Source: AV40 sp963817335 | GTDB taxonomy: Bacteria; Verrucomicrobiota; Verrucomicrobiia; Chthoniobacterales; UBA10450 | DNA length: 64,000 nucleotides | NCBI GenBank assembly: GCA_963817335.1 | Contig: CAWFNX010000005.1 | Coordinates: 930,001 to 994,000, forward strand | Direction: 5' to 3' | Shown here: positions 16,400-26,554 of the stretch, piece after piece | How positions within the stretch are numbered: the stretch's first letter is position 1 | Layout of the letters: each line of letters opens with the position of its first letter | The notes under the pieces: generated by a model | The model's database searches: none | Seen by the model: the letters and a program-made list of their open reading frames with translations, nothing else | What the model was told of the DNA's origin: nothing | Translations under genes and position numbers: made by a program

Positions 16400-16861
16400 G
16401 TGCTGATGAATCCTCAGAATGTTCTTCCCCAGAGAATGCACGCTGCGTTCGCCCAAGTGCGACAAGTTTATGCCGATCTTGCGCGACGTCCGATCCAGCG
16501 AAACTGCCTGCGCAAAACGGAGTGCTGTCACTTCAAACTGACTGGGCGCACTCCCTATCTGACGAAAGGCGAGGCGTTGATCTCGGCAAAAGCGCTTCGC
16601 GCCACCGGGCGTAAATCGCTACCCGAAAATGCCGACGGATCGTGCCCAATGCTTCAACCAGAAACCGGTAACTGTTTGATCTACGAGGATCGGCCATTCG
16701 GTTGCCGCACGCACTTTTGCGCCGCCGCCGGTGGACCAATCGCGCGTCGCGAAGTCCTCGACCTGATCCGGCGTCTCGAAGATGTCGATCTGGCGCTAAA
16801 TGGAGACGGTCCGCACCCTTTACAGGATGCGGTTGCCGGCGCGCTCGACGAAATGGGATAA
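16400..16861 (+). CDS. YkgJ-family cysteine cluster protein
   Basis: This is a 153-residue soluble protein with the YkgJ/Fe-S-like cysteine pattern: C-x6-CC in NCLRKTECCHF (about residues 35-45), SCPMLQ near 82, NCLIYEDRPFGCRTHFC near 92-108. These proteins are thought to bind zinc or an Fe-S cluster and are often tied to RNA or redox functions without a defined reaction. GTG at 16400 and ATG at 16406 are both possible starts; they differ by two residues. It converges on rpsA with a 20-bp gap. Confidence 0.85.
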   Translation: MLMNPQNVLPQRMHAAFAQVRQVYADLARRPIQRNCLRKTECCHFKLTGRTPYLTKGEALISAKALRATGRKSLPENADGSCPMLQPETGNCLIYEDRPFGCRTHFCAAAGGPIARREVLDLIRRLEDVDLALNGDGPHPLQDAVAGALDEMG

Positions 16862-16881
16862 AACGCCAAGAACCCCAAGAA

Positions 16882-18642
<1,761 letters not shown>

Positions 18643-18719
18643 ATATAAATAAGGCTCCTTGGCCTTTACTCTGTCACGGCGATCCAAGATCACCGAAATC
18701 CCGCGAAAAGCGGAGCGCC

Positions 18720-18748
18720 AAAGTAGGCGTTTTCGGGTAATCGGTCAA
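18720..18748 (-). promoter_or_regulatory. Sigma70-like promoter of rpsA
   Basis: On the minus strand, TTGACC (18748-18743) and TACTTT (18725-18720) are separated by 17 bp. Transcription would start near 18712, giving a leader of about 70 nt before the ATG. A small CCGCTTTTCGCGG hairpin lies at the predicted start of the transcript. Confidence 0.55.
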
Positions 18749-18947
18749 CTTCAAGCGCGCGGCGATATCTGACGCAGAAAAACTTTGCCGCCGCTCGCGC
18801 AAAGCTCGATCTTTTCCCTACAGCGACACGGTCTCGCTGGGACGATACATATTATAGAAATACCGGGCTTATTTACCGTAACCGAACTCGATACTCGAAG
18901 GTCATTTCTTGGGAAGGACCCAACATTGAGGCTAGCTGTGGAAACCC

Positions 18948-19376
18948 ATGTCGAAACGAACACTTTTTGTAATTGCCGGGATCGTTCTTCTTCTGATCGC
19001 GTGGTGGAGCTGTCACCGCAGCGGCAGCTCTCCTAATCAGCAATCGAGTGGAAGTTTCGGAGGTGGTCGACGTGGTTCGATGAGCGGCGGCGGACCGGTC
19101 CCGGTTGTGGCTGGGAAGGTCGAGCAGAAAGACATGCCCATTTACCTCGACGGGTTGGGCACGGTTCAGGCGTTTAACACGGTCACCGTCCACACCCGGG
19201 TGGATGGCGCGTTGGTCCAGGTCAATTTCGCGGAAGGCCAGGACGTGAAAACGGGTGACTTGCTGGCGGTTATCGATCCAAAACCGTATCAAGCGGCGCT
19301 CGATCAGGCAAAAGCGCAAGCCGCGTTAGATCAAGTGACACTAAAGAGACGTGGACGACGTTGCCGAGATCGATGA
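18948..19376 (+). pseudogene. Truncated RND efflux adaptor (MdtA-like), N-terminal part only
   Basis: The first 120 or so residues match a membrane-fusion protein of the MdtA type. There is a signal-anchor (SKRTLFVIAGIVLLLIAWWSCHRSG), a glycine/serine-rich linker, then PVPVVAGKVEQKDMPIYLDGLGTVQAFNTVTVHTRVDG and the lipoyl-like half EGQDVKTGDLLAVIDPKPYQAALDQAKA. Such proteins are normally 370-420 residues. Here homology stops inside the coiled-coil hairpin and the frame ends after a few unrelated residues at TGA 19374. Directly at this point a different frame continues as the last part of an RND permease (19361-19663). Thus the rest of the adaptor and nearly all of the permease(s) are missing. 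It could be a deletion or an assembly join. Confidence 0.8.
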
Positions 19377-19663
19377 GTCGCACGCCAGTTTATCAGGCCT
19401 GCCTGGTTCGGTTTCGTCCGATCATGATGACTACCCTGGCCGCGATGTTCGGCGCCCTCCCGCTGGCGATTGGCATGGGGGTTGGAAGCGAGCTGCGCAA
19501 ACCGCTGGGCATCGCAATAGTGGGGGGACTGATCGTCTCCCAAGCTCTCACTCTATATAGTACCCCGGTGATCTATCTTTGGCTCGACCAGCTCCGACAA
19601 CGCCGTAAAGAGCGCAAAAAAGCCGGCTATCCAATCAGCCCGCCATCGACCGCCCCGGCTTAG
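19361..19663 (+). pseudogene. C-terminal remnant of an RND multidrug permease (MdtB/MdtC-like)
   Basis: The frame carries about 95 residues typical of the end of an HAE1/MdtB-MdtC permease. TPVYQACLVRFRPIMMTTLAAMFGALPLAIG is the conserved membrane block, followed by SELRKPLGIAIVGGLIVSQALTLYSTPVIYLWLDQ and a basic tail. A complete permease has about 1040 residues, so over 90 per cent is lost. Homology begins near 19370-19385, exactly where the upstream adaptor homology ends. The two remnants are in different frames, so no useful fusion product is made. The tail is followed by a two-unit heptamer remnant before the next gene. Confidence 0.82.
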
Positions 19664-19727
19664 TCCAAATTTGGGTGTGAGCGTTGGACGTTGAGTGGGA
19701 AGCTTTTCGTTCCATATTTGAGGCACG

Positions 19728-20273
19728 ATGTCGATCTTGCGGACAGTCATAGCCTTCGCGGTCGTGAGCGTCTTGCTCTCGGCCCAAGCTCAAGACGATC
19801 TTGATAGGGCGCTCGTGCCAAAGCCGGAGGCGGAGAAAAGCGTACTCGACGCGATCAAATCACCCGATCTGACCGTCATTCATTTGTGGGCTCCCTGGTG
19901 CTCGAATTGTCAGGCGGAACTCAAAAGCGGCGGCTGGCTAAAAATCGTGAAAGCAAATCCAGACGTGAAATTTTATTTCGTGTCGGTTTGGAACGATGGC
20001 GGCGATGGTAAGTCGATGTTGCAGAAATTTCAGCTCGCCGATCAACCGAACGTGACAGCCCTGGCCGATCCCGGACCGCGCCACGGCGACAACAAGATGA
20101 AGCACTTTGCCGGTATGCCGGTTTCCTGGATTCCCACGACATGGGTCTACAAGGACGGCAACCTCCGCTACGCGCTCAATTACGGCGAGGTCCGGTTCGA
20201 CGTGCTCCAACAATTTCTTGAGGACAGCAAATCAGAATGGTCACATAAGAGTGAACCCAAACTTCCGGAATGA
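19728..20273 (+). CDS. Secreted thioredoxin-like protein
   Basis: This is a 181-residue protein with a signal peptide (about residues 1-21, AFAVVSVLLSAQAQ) and a thioredoxin/TlpA-type fold. The redox motif is WAPWCSNCQAEL (CSNC, near residues 57-60), and the cis-Pro region WIPTTWVYKDG is near 130. It would be a periplasmic thiol-disulfide enzyme or reductant donor. Its stop overlaps the start of the cystathionine beta-synthase gene (ATGA), so the two are translationally coupled. That is odd, because one product is exported and the other cytoplasmic; a shared link to cysteine or redox supply is the natural guess. The CSNC motif lacks the usual Pro/Gly between the cysteines. Confidence 0.87.
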   Translation: MSILRTVIAFAVVSVLLSAQAQDDLDRALVPKPEAEKSVLDAIKSPDLTVIHLWAPWCSNCQAELKSGGWLKIVKANPDVKFYFVSVWNDGGDGKSMLQKFQLADQPNVTALADPGPRHGDNKMKHFAGMPVSWIPTTWVYKDGNLRYALNYGEVRFDVLQQFLEDSKSEWSHKSEPKLPE

Positions 20274-21682
20274 TTGAAGTTCCTGCAGTGCCAGCGCTCA
20301 GCTCGAGGAAACCGCCGGCGATTCTCTCGCTGATCGGCGAGACGCCGTTGGTTGAGATCACGCGGTTCGATACGGGGCCATGTCATCTTTTCTTGAAGTT
20401 GGAGAATCAAAATCCCACCGGCTCGATCAAGGACCGGATCGCGCTCTCGATGATAGAAGCGGCAGAAGAAGAGGGAAAACTCGAGCCCGGCGGAACGGTC
20501 ATCGAAGCGACCGCCGGAAACACCGGCCTCGGGCTCGCGCTGGTCGCGGCGGCGAAGGGTTATCGGGTCATGCTCGTGATTCCGGACAAGATGTCTCAGG
20601 AGAAAATTTCTCACGTAAAAGCGCTCGGAGCCGAGGTTGTGTTGACGCGCTCGGATGTGACCCGCGGTCACCCGGAATATTATCAAGACGTCGCGGCGCG
20701 TTTGGCTGGAGAAATTCCAGGCGCGTTTTATGTGAACCAGTTCGGCAATCCGGCGAACCCGCTCGCCCATGAACGCACCACCGGTCCGGAAATTTGGGAG
20801 CAGATGCGCCACGATGTGGACGCCGTCGTAGTTGGCGTCGGTTCCGGCGGAACGTTGACGGGCCTCGGACGGTTTTTTAATCGAGTGAAACCGCGTCGCG
20901 GAATTGAAATCGTCCTGGCCGATCCAAAAGGCTCTGTTCTTTGTGAGTACGTCAAGACTGGCAAACTCAAGGAGGCTGGTAGCTGGGCGGTGGAAGGCAT
21001 CGGCGAAGATTTCATTCCCGAAATTCTCGATATGTCGCTGGTGACCGATGCCTACGAGATCGACGATGAAGAAAGTTTCGCGGTTGCTCGCGATCTCCTG
21101 CGCAAGGAAGGAATCTTCGGCGGCTCATCGACGGGGACACTGGTCGCCGGCGCTTTACGTTATTGTCGCGAACAGGAGAAGCCCAAGCGGGTCGTCAGCC
21201 TTGTTCCCGATACCGGCAATAAATATCTCTCGAAGATGTACAACGATTTTTGGATGGCTGAGCAGGGATTCATCCACCGGCATCCTCACGGAGACCTGAG
21301 CGATTTGATTTCACACCGCTATGAAGCCGGTGAAGTGATCACAGTCGGACCAACTGACACGTTGCTGACGGCGTTCAAACGAATGCGCGGCGGGGACATG
21401 TCACAATTGCCGGTGGTCGATCAGAATCGGCGCGCGATTGGAATCGTCGATGAATCTGACATTCTCGTAAAAGTTTATCGTGACTCGAGTCACTTCAACG
21501 ATCGCGTCGAGAACGCGATGACCGACAAACTCGAAACGCTGCCACCGACGGCGAAGATCAACGACTTGCTGGAAGTCTTCGATCGCGGCCGGGTCGCGAT
21601 CGTAATGGACGGCGATAAATTTCTCGGTCTCATTACGCGGACCGATTTGCTGTCCTATTTGCGACTCAAAATGCCAAAGTGA
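20270..21682 (+). CDS. Cystathionine beta-synthase with CBS domain pair
   Basis: This is a 470-residue PLP enzyme of fold type II. The PLP lysine is K54 in NPTGSIKDR. EATAGNTG (near 81-88) and VGSGGTLTG (near 187-195) are the substrate and phosphate loops. The catalytic part (1-330) is followed by two CBS motifs (about 345-465), as in cystathionine beta-synthases that respond to nucleotide or SAM ligands. It would condense serine (or O-acetylserine) with homocysteine in the cytoplasm. The next gene encodes a cystathionine gamma-lyase/synthase type enzyme, so the pair can convert methionine sulfur to cysteine. No heme-binding N-terminal extension is present. Cysteine synthase activity cannot be excluded. 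Confidence 0.92.
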   Translation: MIEVPAVPALSSRKPPAILSLIGETPLVEITRFDTGPCHLFLKLENQNPTGSIKDRIALSMIEAAEEEGKLEPGGTVIEATAGNTGLGLALVAAAKGYRVMLVIPDKMSQEKISHVKALGAEVVLTRSDVTRGHPEYYQDVAARLAGEIPGAFYVNQFGNPANPLAHERTTGPEIWEQMRHDVDAVVVGVGSGGTLTGLGRFFNRVKPRRGIEIVLADPKGSVLCEYVKTGKLKEAGSWAVEGIGEDFIPEILDMSLVTDAYEIDDEESFAVARDLLRKEGIFGGSSTGTLVAGALRYCREQEKPKRVVSLVPDTGNKYLSKMYNDFWMAEQGFIHRHPHGDLSDLISHRYEAGEVITVGPTDTLLTAFKRMRGGDMSQLPVVDQNRRAIGIVDESDILVKVYRDSSHFNDRVENAMTDKLETLPPTAKINDLLEVFDRGRVAIVMDGDKFLGLITRTDLLSYLRLKMPK

Positions 21683-21689
21683 TGGCGGA

Positions 21690-21739
21690 TCGAGCTCTCC
21701 GAGCTCGATTTTCAACGCGCTCGGAGATCGCGTTCCACC
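21690..21739. repeat. Double-palindrome element with 26-bp exact copy at 37449
   Basis: Two hairpins lie between the beta-synthase stop and the next gene: GATCGAGCTC-TCC-GAGCTCGAT, and a 26-bp palindrome (21714-21739) beginning AACGCGCTCGG and ending GCGTTCCACC. The exact reverse complement of those 26 bases occurs at 37449-37474. This is a separate family from the TGTAGGG elements. Confidence 0.75.
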
Positions 21740-21765
21740 AGCTTTGCGATTAGATTAATCCTCAC

Positions 21766-22923
21766 ATGAAACGACAGCACGAATTTGCTACTCGCGCGAT
21801 TCACGCCGGCCAGGAACCCGATCCGACGACTGGCGCGGTGATGACGCCGATTTATGCGACGTCGACCTATGTCCAGGAAAGTCCTGGCAAACACAAAGGT
21901 TTCGATTACGCGCGCTCGATCAATCCGACCCGGCTCGCTTACGAAAAGTGTATTGCGGATCTGGAAAGCGGCACGCGCGGTTTTGCATTTGCGTCCGGCC
22001 TCGCTGCGATGTCGACCGTTCTCGAGCTGCTGGACAGTGGCTCGCACATCATTGCCAGCGACGATCTTTACGGCGGCACATTTCGGTTGTTCGACAAAGT
22101 CAGAAAGCAATCCGCCGGTCTCGAGTTCACTTATGTCGATCTGACTGACGCGTCGCGCTTCGAGAAAGCGATCAAAGACAACACTCGAATGGTTTGGATT
22201 GAAACGCCGAGCAATCCGTTGTTGAAAATCATTGATCTCGAGGCAATCGCCAAGATCGCGCGCGAGCACAAAATTCTTTCTGTTTCAGATAACACGTTTG
22301 CGACGCCATGGATACAGCGTCCAATCGAATTCGGTTTCGACGTCGTCGTCCATTCGGCCACAAAATATTTAAACGGACACTCCGATCTGGTGAGTGGCGT
22401 CGCTGTCGTCAGTGACAAGGAACTCGGCGATCGGATGTGGTTTTTACAAAACTCGGTTGGCGCGATCGCGGGAGCGTTCGACAGTTTTCTGGTTCTGCGA
22501 AGTTTGAAAACACTCGCGTTGCGAATGGAGCGTCACTGCGCCAATGCGCTCGAAATCGCTCGCTGGCTCGAAGAACAGCCACAAGTTGAAAAGGTGATGT
22601 ATCCCGGGTTGAAATCGCATCCTCAACACGATCTGGCCCGGACGCAGATGCGCGGATTCGGCGGAATGGTCTCGATCGTTTTGAAAACGGATCTCGCAGG
22701 AACAAAGCGGTTTCTGGAAAACACTCATCTGTTCGCGCTGGCGGAAAGCTTGGGCGGCGTTGAAAGCTTGATTAATCATCCTGCGCTCATGACTCATGCG
22801 TCTGTGCCGAAAGAGAAACGCGATGCGCTTGGTGTCGGCGATTCGCTCGTTCGACTGTCGGTGGGTGTGGAAGATTTGCGCGATCTTATCGACGATCTTC
22901 AGTTTGCCTTCGAAGCGATCTGA
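21766..22923 (+). CDS. Cys/Met-metabolism PLP enzyme (cystathionine gamma-synthase/lyase type)
   Basis: This is a 385-residue fold-type I PLP enzyme. The PLP lysine is K200 in HSATKYLNGHSD. The N-terminal ATRAIHAGQEPDPTTGAVMTPIYATSTY and the SGLAAMST and DDLYGGTFRLF blocks are typical of MetB/MetC/CGL. IETPSNPLLKIIDL (near 146) and SLGGVESLINHPALMTHA (near 325) favour cystathionine gamma-lyase or gamma-synthase over MetC. Beside a cystathionine beta-synthase, gamma-lyase (cystathionine to cysteine, ammonia and 2-oxobutyrate) is the simplest role, but sequence alone does not separate the two reactions. The start has no strong ribosome site. aroC follows 15 bp downstream. Confidence 0.9.
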   Translation: MKRQHEFATRAIHAGQEPDPTTGAVMTPIYATSTYVQESPGKHKGFDYARSINPTRLAYEKCIADLESGTRGFAFASGLAAMSTVLELLDSGSHIIASDDLYGGTFRLFDKVRKQSAGLEFTYVDLTDASRFEKAIKDNTRMVWIETPSNPLLKIIDLEAIAKIAREHKILSVSDNTFATPWIQRPIEFGFDVVVHSATKYLNGHSDLVSGVAVVSDKELGDRMWFLQNSVGAIAGAFDSFLVLRSLKTLALRMERHCANALEIARWLEEQPQVEKVMYPGLKSHPQHDLARTQMRGFGGMVSIVLKTDLAGTKRFLENTHLFALAESLGGVESLINHPALMTHASVPKEKRDALGVGDSLVRLSVGVEDLRDLIDDLQFAFEAI

Positions 22924-22938
22924 TTTCTACACGAACAA

Positions 22939-24030
22939 ATGGGCAATACGTTTGGGCAACTTTTTCGGATCACGACATTCGGCGAATCGCACGGTGGCGG
23001 TGTTGGTGTGGTGATCGACGGTTGCCCGTCGCAGATCGAGATTTCGGAGTCGGGGATTCAACGCGAGTTGGACCGGCGTCGCCCGGGTCAAAGTAAAATC
23101 ACGACCCAACGAAAAGAAGAAGATTGCTGTGAAATTCTTTCCGGCGTGTTCGAGGGCAAAACGCTCGGCACGCCCATTGGAATTCTGGTTCGCAACAAGG
23201 ACGCGAGACCGGAAGATTATGCTGCGATTGCAAGGACGTTCCGGCCATCGCACGCCGATTTCACCTATGAAGCGAAATACGGAATTCGAAACTGGCAGGG
23301 CGGGGGACGCGCTTCAGCTCGTGAAACGATCGGCCGCGTCGCTGCCGGCGCGGTTGCGCGGAAGGTTTTGCAAACGTTGTGTCGGAAGATCGACATTGTC
23401 GCTTACGTAGCGCAAATCCACGAGCTCGCGGCGAAGGTCGACCGATCAAAAGTGAAATTTGGTGACGCCGACACGAACATTGTCCGCTGTCCGGACAAAA
23501 CGGTGGCGAAGAAAATGATTTCTTTGATCGAAAAAACTCGCGCCGATGGCGATTCGTTAGGCGGGCTCATTGAATGCGTCGTTCGAAACGCGCCGGTCGG
23601 ACTGGGCGAACCGGTGTTCGACAAACTCGAAGCCGATCTGGCCAAAGCGATGTTGAGTTTGCCGGCAACCAAGAGTTTCGAGATCGGCTCCGGATTTTCG
23701 GCGACGCGGATGCGCGGCTCGGAGCATAACGACGCGTTTGAAATGCGCGGCGGGAAAGTACGAACGGCTACAAACTATTCCGGCGGCATTCAGGGTGGAA
23801 TTTCAAATGGCGAGGAGATTTATTTTAGGGTGGGGTTTAAGCCGACTGCGACGATTGCGCGCGAGCAGAAAACGGTTACCGCGTCGCGCGAACAAACAAA
23901 ACTTGCCGCCCGCGGCCGCCACGACCCTTGCGTGTTGCCCCGTGCGGTGCCAATGGTAGAGGCAATGACCGCGCTGGTCCTGTGCGACCACGTACTTCGG
24001 CAGCGCGCTATTAATATTTCGGAGAAATGA
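22939..24030 (+). CDS. aroC: Chorismate synthase
   Basis: This is a 363-residue FMN-dependent enzyme making chorismate from EPSP, the last shared step of aromatic synthesis. It starts MGNTFGQLFRITTFGESHGGGVGVVIDGCP, which includes the first AroC signature. The second signature appears as NWQGGGRASARETIGRVAAGAVARKVL near 117-143. GGIQGGISNGEEI and the C-terminal RHDPCVLPRAVPMVEAM are also characteristic. Length and order are normal. The stop overlaps the cvpA-type start (ATGA), so the two are coupled. Confidence 0.97.
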   Translation: MGNTFGQLFRITTFGESHGGGVGVVIDGCPSQIEISESGIQRELDRRRPGQSKITTQRKEEDCCEILSGVFEGKTLGTPIGILVRNKDARPEDYAAIARTFRPSHADFTYEAKYGIRNWQGGGRASARETIGRVAAGAVARKVLQTLCRKIDIVAYVAQIHELAAKVDRSKVKFGDADTNIVRCPDKTVAKKMISLIEKTRADGDSLGGLIECVVRNAPVGLGEPVFDKLEADLAKAMLSLPATKSFEIGSGFSATRMRGSEHNDAFEMRGGKVRTATNYSGGIQGGISNGEEIYFRVGFKPTATIAREQKTVTASREQTKLAARGRHDPCVLPRAVPMVEAMTALVLCDHVLRQRAINISEK

Positions 24031-24929
24031 TGTCCCAGGTTCAAGCTGCGGCCGGTTCGCCGCTTTGGCAGATCGTATTTGTCTCGTTCGCCGTCGCTTT
24101 GATTTTGTTCGAGATCTTGCGCGGCTGGCGTCGGGGATTGCCGCGCCAGGTCGCGCGGCTTGGCGCGCTGATTGCCGCGTATTTCGCCGGTTGGTTCGCG
24201 ACCAAGTTCTTTGGGCCTCTCCTCGGGTTTTTTATCAGATTGCCGGACGCATTGCTTTCGATCCTGGCCGGCGCGCTGTTTGCGTTCGTTATTTACGCAG
24301 TCATCAGCGGTATCGGCTCGGCCCTTTTTCGAAGAACGGACCAGCACGAGTCACTAGTGGTTCGATTGCTTTACGGATCCACCGGCGCGGTTCTCGGGGC
24401 GTTCTTCGGTTTGTTCATGGTCTGGCTAATGGTGGTTGCGGTCCGGTCGATTGGTTCCGTGGCCAATGCGGAGGTTCGCGAGCAGACGAATGATTCGACG
24501 GTTGTTCATGCGGTCGACATGCGCCGAAGGATCTTCGCCGAGTCGGGCGAGGACGAAGCGCCGCTAACAACCTCTCTGGCCCGGCTCAAGAATTCGCTCG
24601 AGATGGGCGTGATCGGCAACATGTTGAAAAAGACAGACGTCGTTCCGTCGAAAACCTACGATCTGATCGAGAAAATCGGTACGGTCGCGGCAAATCCACA
24701 GTACGCCGAGCGATTCCTGGAGTATCCGGGCGCGAAAGAGTTGAGCGAGCACCCCAAAATCATTGCTTTGCGTAACGATCAAGAAATTTCTCAGATGTTT
24801 GCGCAAGGCCAGTTGTTGGAGCTGATCCAGGATCATCGCATCATCGATGCGGCGAATGATCCGGAGCTGCGCGAACGCTTGAAGAAGTTCGACGTGACCG
24901 CTGCGCTCAACTACGCGACCCAGAAGTAG
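24027..24929 (+). CDS. CvpA-family membrane protein
   Basis: This is a 300-residue protein with four membrane helices in the first 150 residues (WQIVFVSFAVALILFEIL; LIAAYFAGWFATKFFG; LSILAGALFAFVIYAVIS; GAVLGAFFGLFMVWLMVVAV). The RGWRRGLPRQVARLGALIAAYFAGW block is the CvpA hallmark. CvpA proteins were named for a link to colicin V production, and newer work ties them to envelope integrity. The C-terminal 150 residues are soluble and helical, longer than in the shortest members. It overlaps aroC by 4 bp; an AT-rich inverted repeat follows. Confidence 0.82.
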   Translation: MMSQVQAAAGSPLWQIVFVSFAVALILFEILRGWRRGLPRQVARLGALIAAYFAGWFATKFFGPLLGFFIRLPDALLSILAGALFAFVIYAVISGIGSALFRRTDQHESLVVRLLYGSTGAVLGAFFGLFMVWLMVVAVRSIGSVANAEVREQTNDSTVVHAVDMRRRIFAESGEDEAPLTTSLARLKNSLEMGVIGNMLKKTDVVPSKTYDLIEKIGTVAANPQYAERFLEYPGAKELSEHPKIIALRNDQEISQMFAQGQLLELIQDHRIIDAANDPELRERLKKFDVTAALNYATQK

Positions 24930-24937
24930 TTCTTCAA

Positions 24938-25010
24938 TTAGACAGGATTAACAAGATTTGTAGGATTGGTTTTTCTTCCGAATCCATTGAATCCTGTAAA
25001 TCCTGTCTAA
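24938..25010. repeat. Inverted repeat of TTAGACAGGATT type
   Basis: Two units of about 30 bp face each other: TTAGACAGGATT-AACAAGATTTGTAGGATT, and the complement AATCC...AATCCTGTAAATCCTGTCTAA. They are separated by a short T-rich loop. The outer 12 bases match perfectly. It lies between cvpA and gatB, ending 7 bp before the gatB ATG, and is AT-richer than its surroundings. Confidence 0.75.
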
Positions 25011-25017
25011 AAGCGAC

Positions 25018-26499
25018 ATGAAGTACATCACCACCATAGGCTTGGAAGTTCATGTCCAGCTAAAGACGCGATCGAAGATGTTCTGCGCTTGTGCTGTTGA
25101 ATTTGGCGCGGCGCCGAACACGCACACCTGCCCGATTTGTCTTGGATTGCCGGGCGCGCTGCCGGCCATGAATCACCAGGCGTTGCGAATGACCGTGCTG
25201 ACCGGGCTCATGCTGGATTGCGATATTGCGCCGGTCTGCAAATTCGATCGAAAGAATTATTTCTATCCGGACATGCCAAAGAATTATCAGATCTCGCAAT
25301 ACGATATGCCGCTTTGCGAAAACGGGGCGGTCCCGCTCCACGATCTTGCCTACCCGAAGGACGCGCAGAAAAATATCGCGACGCCGGACAAGGAAGTGCA
25401 CCTCGTGCGCATTCATCTCGAAGAAGACGTGGCCAAAAGCTTTCATTTCGAGACCAGCACCGGCATCGACTTCAATCGCGCGGGCACACCGCTGATGGAA
25501 ATCGTGACCCAACCGGAAATCAATTCGCCGGAAGAAGCCTTCGCGTTCCTGACCTCGCTGAAGCAAATCCTGATTTACGGCGAGGTCAGCGATGCCGACA
25601 TGGAGAAAGGCCAGCTTCGCTGTGATTGTAACGTTTCAGTTCGTCCCGAAACGCAATCCGAGTTGGGGGCAAAGGTTGAGATCAAGAACATGAACTCGAT
25701 CAGCGGCGTGCGCCGGGCGCTGGGGTTTGAGATTCAACGCCAAATCGCTGCGCTCGGGCATGGAGAAAAGCTCCAGCAGGAAACGCGTGGCTGGGACGAC
25801 GCGACCGGCGAAACATTTTTGATGCGGACGAAGGAGTCGGCGCACGATTACCGGTATTTTCCCGATCCCGATCTGATGCCGGTGAGAACCGAAGAGTTGT
25901 TGCCGGAAGCCCGGGCCCGGGTTCCCGAATTGCCGAAAGCGAAACGGGCGCGATTTGTCAAGGAGTATGGAGTTACCGCGTACGATGCAAGCGTGATTGC
26001 GAATGAAATCGATCTTTCAAAATATTTCGAAGATGCAGTGGTTCACTTGAAGGGAGTTGAAGGCAAAGGCGAAGTCGGGACTGCTAAGATAATTGCCAAT
26101 TGGATTTTAAACGATCTTCAGAGTGCGTTAAACGATGCTCGGAAGACTATTCGTGAATCTCCGATCCCGCCGGAAGCCCTTGATGAGCTGGTGAATTTGA
26201 TCGACAGCGGCAAAATCAGCGGCAAACAGGGCAAGGAAGTTTTCGGAGAAATGTTTTCCACCGGAAAGCGCGCGGCCGCGATCGTAAAAGACGAAGGAAT
26301 CGAGCAGGTGAGCGACACCGGTGCGATCGAAATGCTGGTGGATGAAGTGATCACGGCGAATCCAAAGCCGGCGGCCGACTTCAAAGCCGGCAATGCGGCG
26401 TCGCTTAATTTTCTCAAAGGCCAGGTTATGAAATTGTCCAAAGGCAAAGCGAACCCGCAGCTGGCCGGCGAAATTTTGGAAAGAAAATTGAAAGGGTAG
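25018..26499 (+). CDS. gatB: Asp-tRNA(Asn)/Glu-tRNA(Gln) amidotransferase subunit B
   Basis: This is the 493-residue GatB kinase subunit, which phosphorylates misacylated Glu- or Asp-tRNA before amidation. The N-terminal signature TIGLEVHVQLKTRSKMFC (residues 6-23) is followed by cysteine pairs CAC and CPICLGLPG. The GTPLMEIVTQPEI and EVSDADMEKGQLRCDCNVSVR blocks are conserved. The C-terminal tail domain (after about 340) is the YqeY-like helical domain that touches tRNA. gatA and gatC are not in the window. The stop codon TAG lies inside the left boundary of a TGTAGGG element (GGTAGGG), so the repeat touches the coding end. The inverted repeat upstream leaves no evident ribosome site. Confidence 0.97.
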   Translation: MKYITTIGLEVHVQLKTRSKMFCACAVEFGAAPNTHTCPICLGLPGALPAMNHQALRMTVLTGLMLDCDIAPVCKFDRKNYFYPDMPKNYQISQYDMPLCENGAVPLHDLAYPKDAQKNIATPDKEVHLVRIHLEEDVAKSFHFETSTGIDFNRAGTPLMEIVTQPEINSPEEAFAFLTSLKQILIYGEVSDADMEKGQLRCDCNVSVRPETQSELGAKVEIKNMNSISGVRRALGFEIQRQIAALGHGEKLQQETRGWDDATGETFLMRTKESAHDYRYFPDPDLMPVRTEELLPEARARVPELPKAKRARFVKEYGVTAYDASVIANEIDLSKYFEDAVVHLKGVEGKGEVGTAKIIANWILNDLQSALNDARKTIRESPIPPEALDELVNLIDSGKISGKQGKEVFGEMFSTGKRAAAIVKDEGIEQVSDTGAIEMLVDEVITANPKPAADFKAGNAASLNFLKGQVMKLSKGKANPQLAGEILERKLKG

Positions 26500-26549
26500 G
26501 GACATCGCGCTGCGATGTCCGCCAGACGCCGCAGCGCGGCGTCCCTACC
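26495..26549. repeat. TGTAGGG double-palindrome element, copy 5
   Basis: It is bounded by GGTAGGG and CCCTACC, with hairpins GGGACATCGCGCTGCGATGTCC and GACGCCGCAGCGCGGCGTCCC. Its first bases include the gatB stop codon. It ends 5 bp before the glycerate kinase ATG, so it fills the whole intergenic space. Confidence 0.85.
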
Positions 26550-26554
26550 AAGAA

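Noticed and set aside
19664..20269. SAM or other sulfur riboswitch before the transsulfuration genes
   Set aside because: The 64-bp gap before the thioredoxin-like gene is too short and shows none of the known aptamer landmarks.
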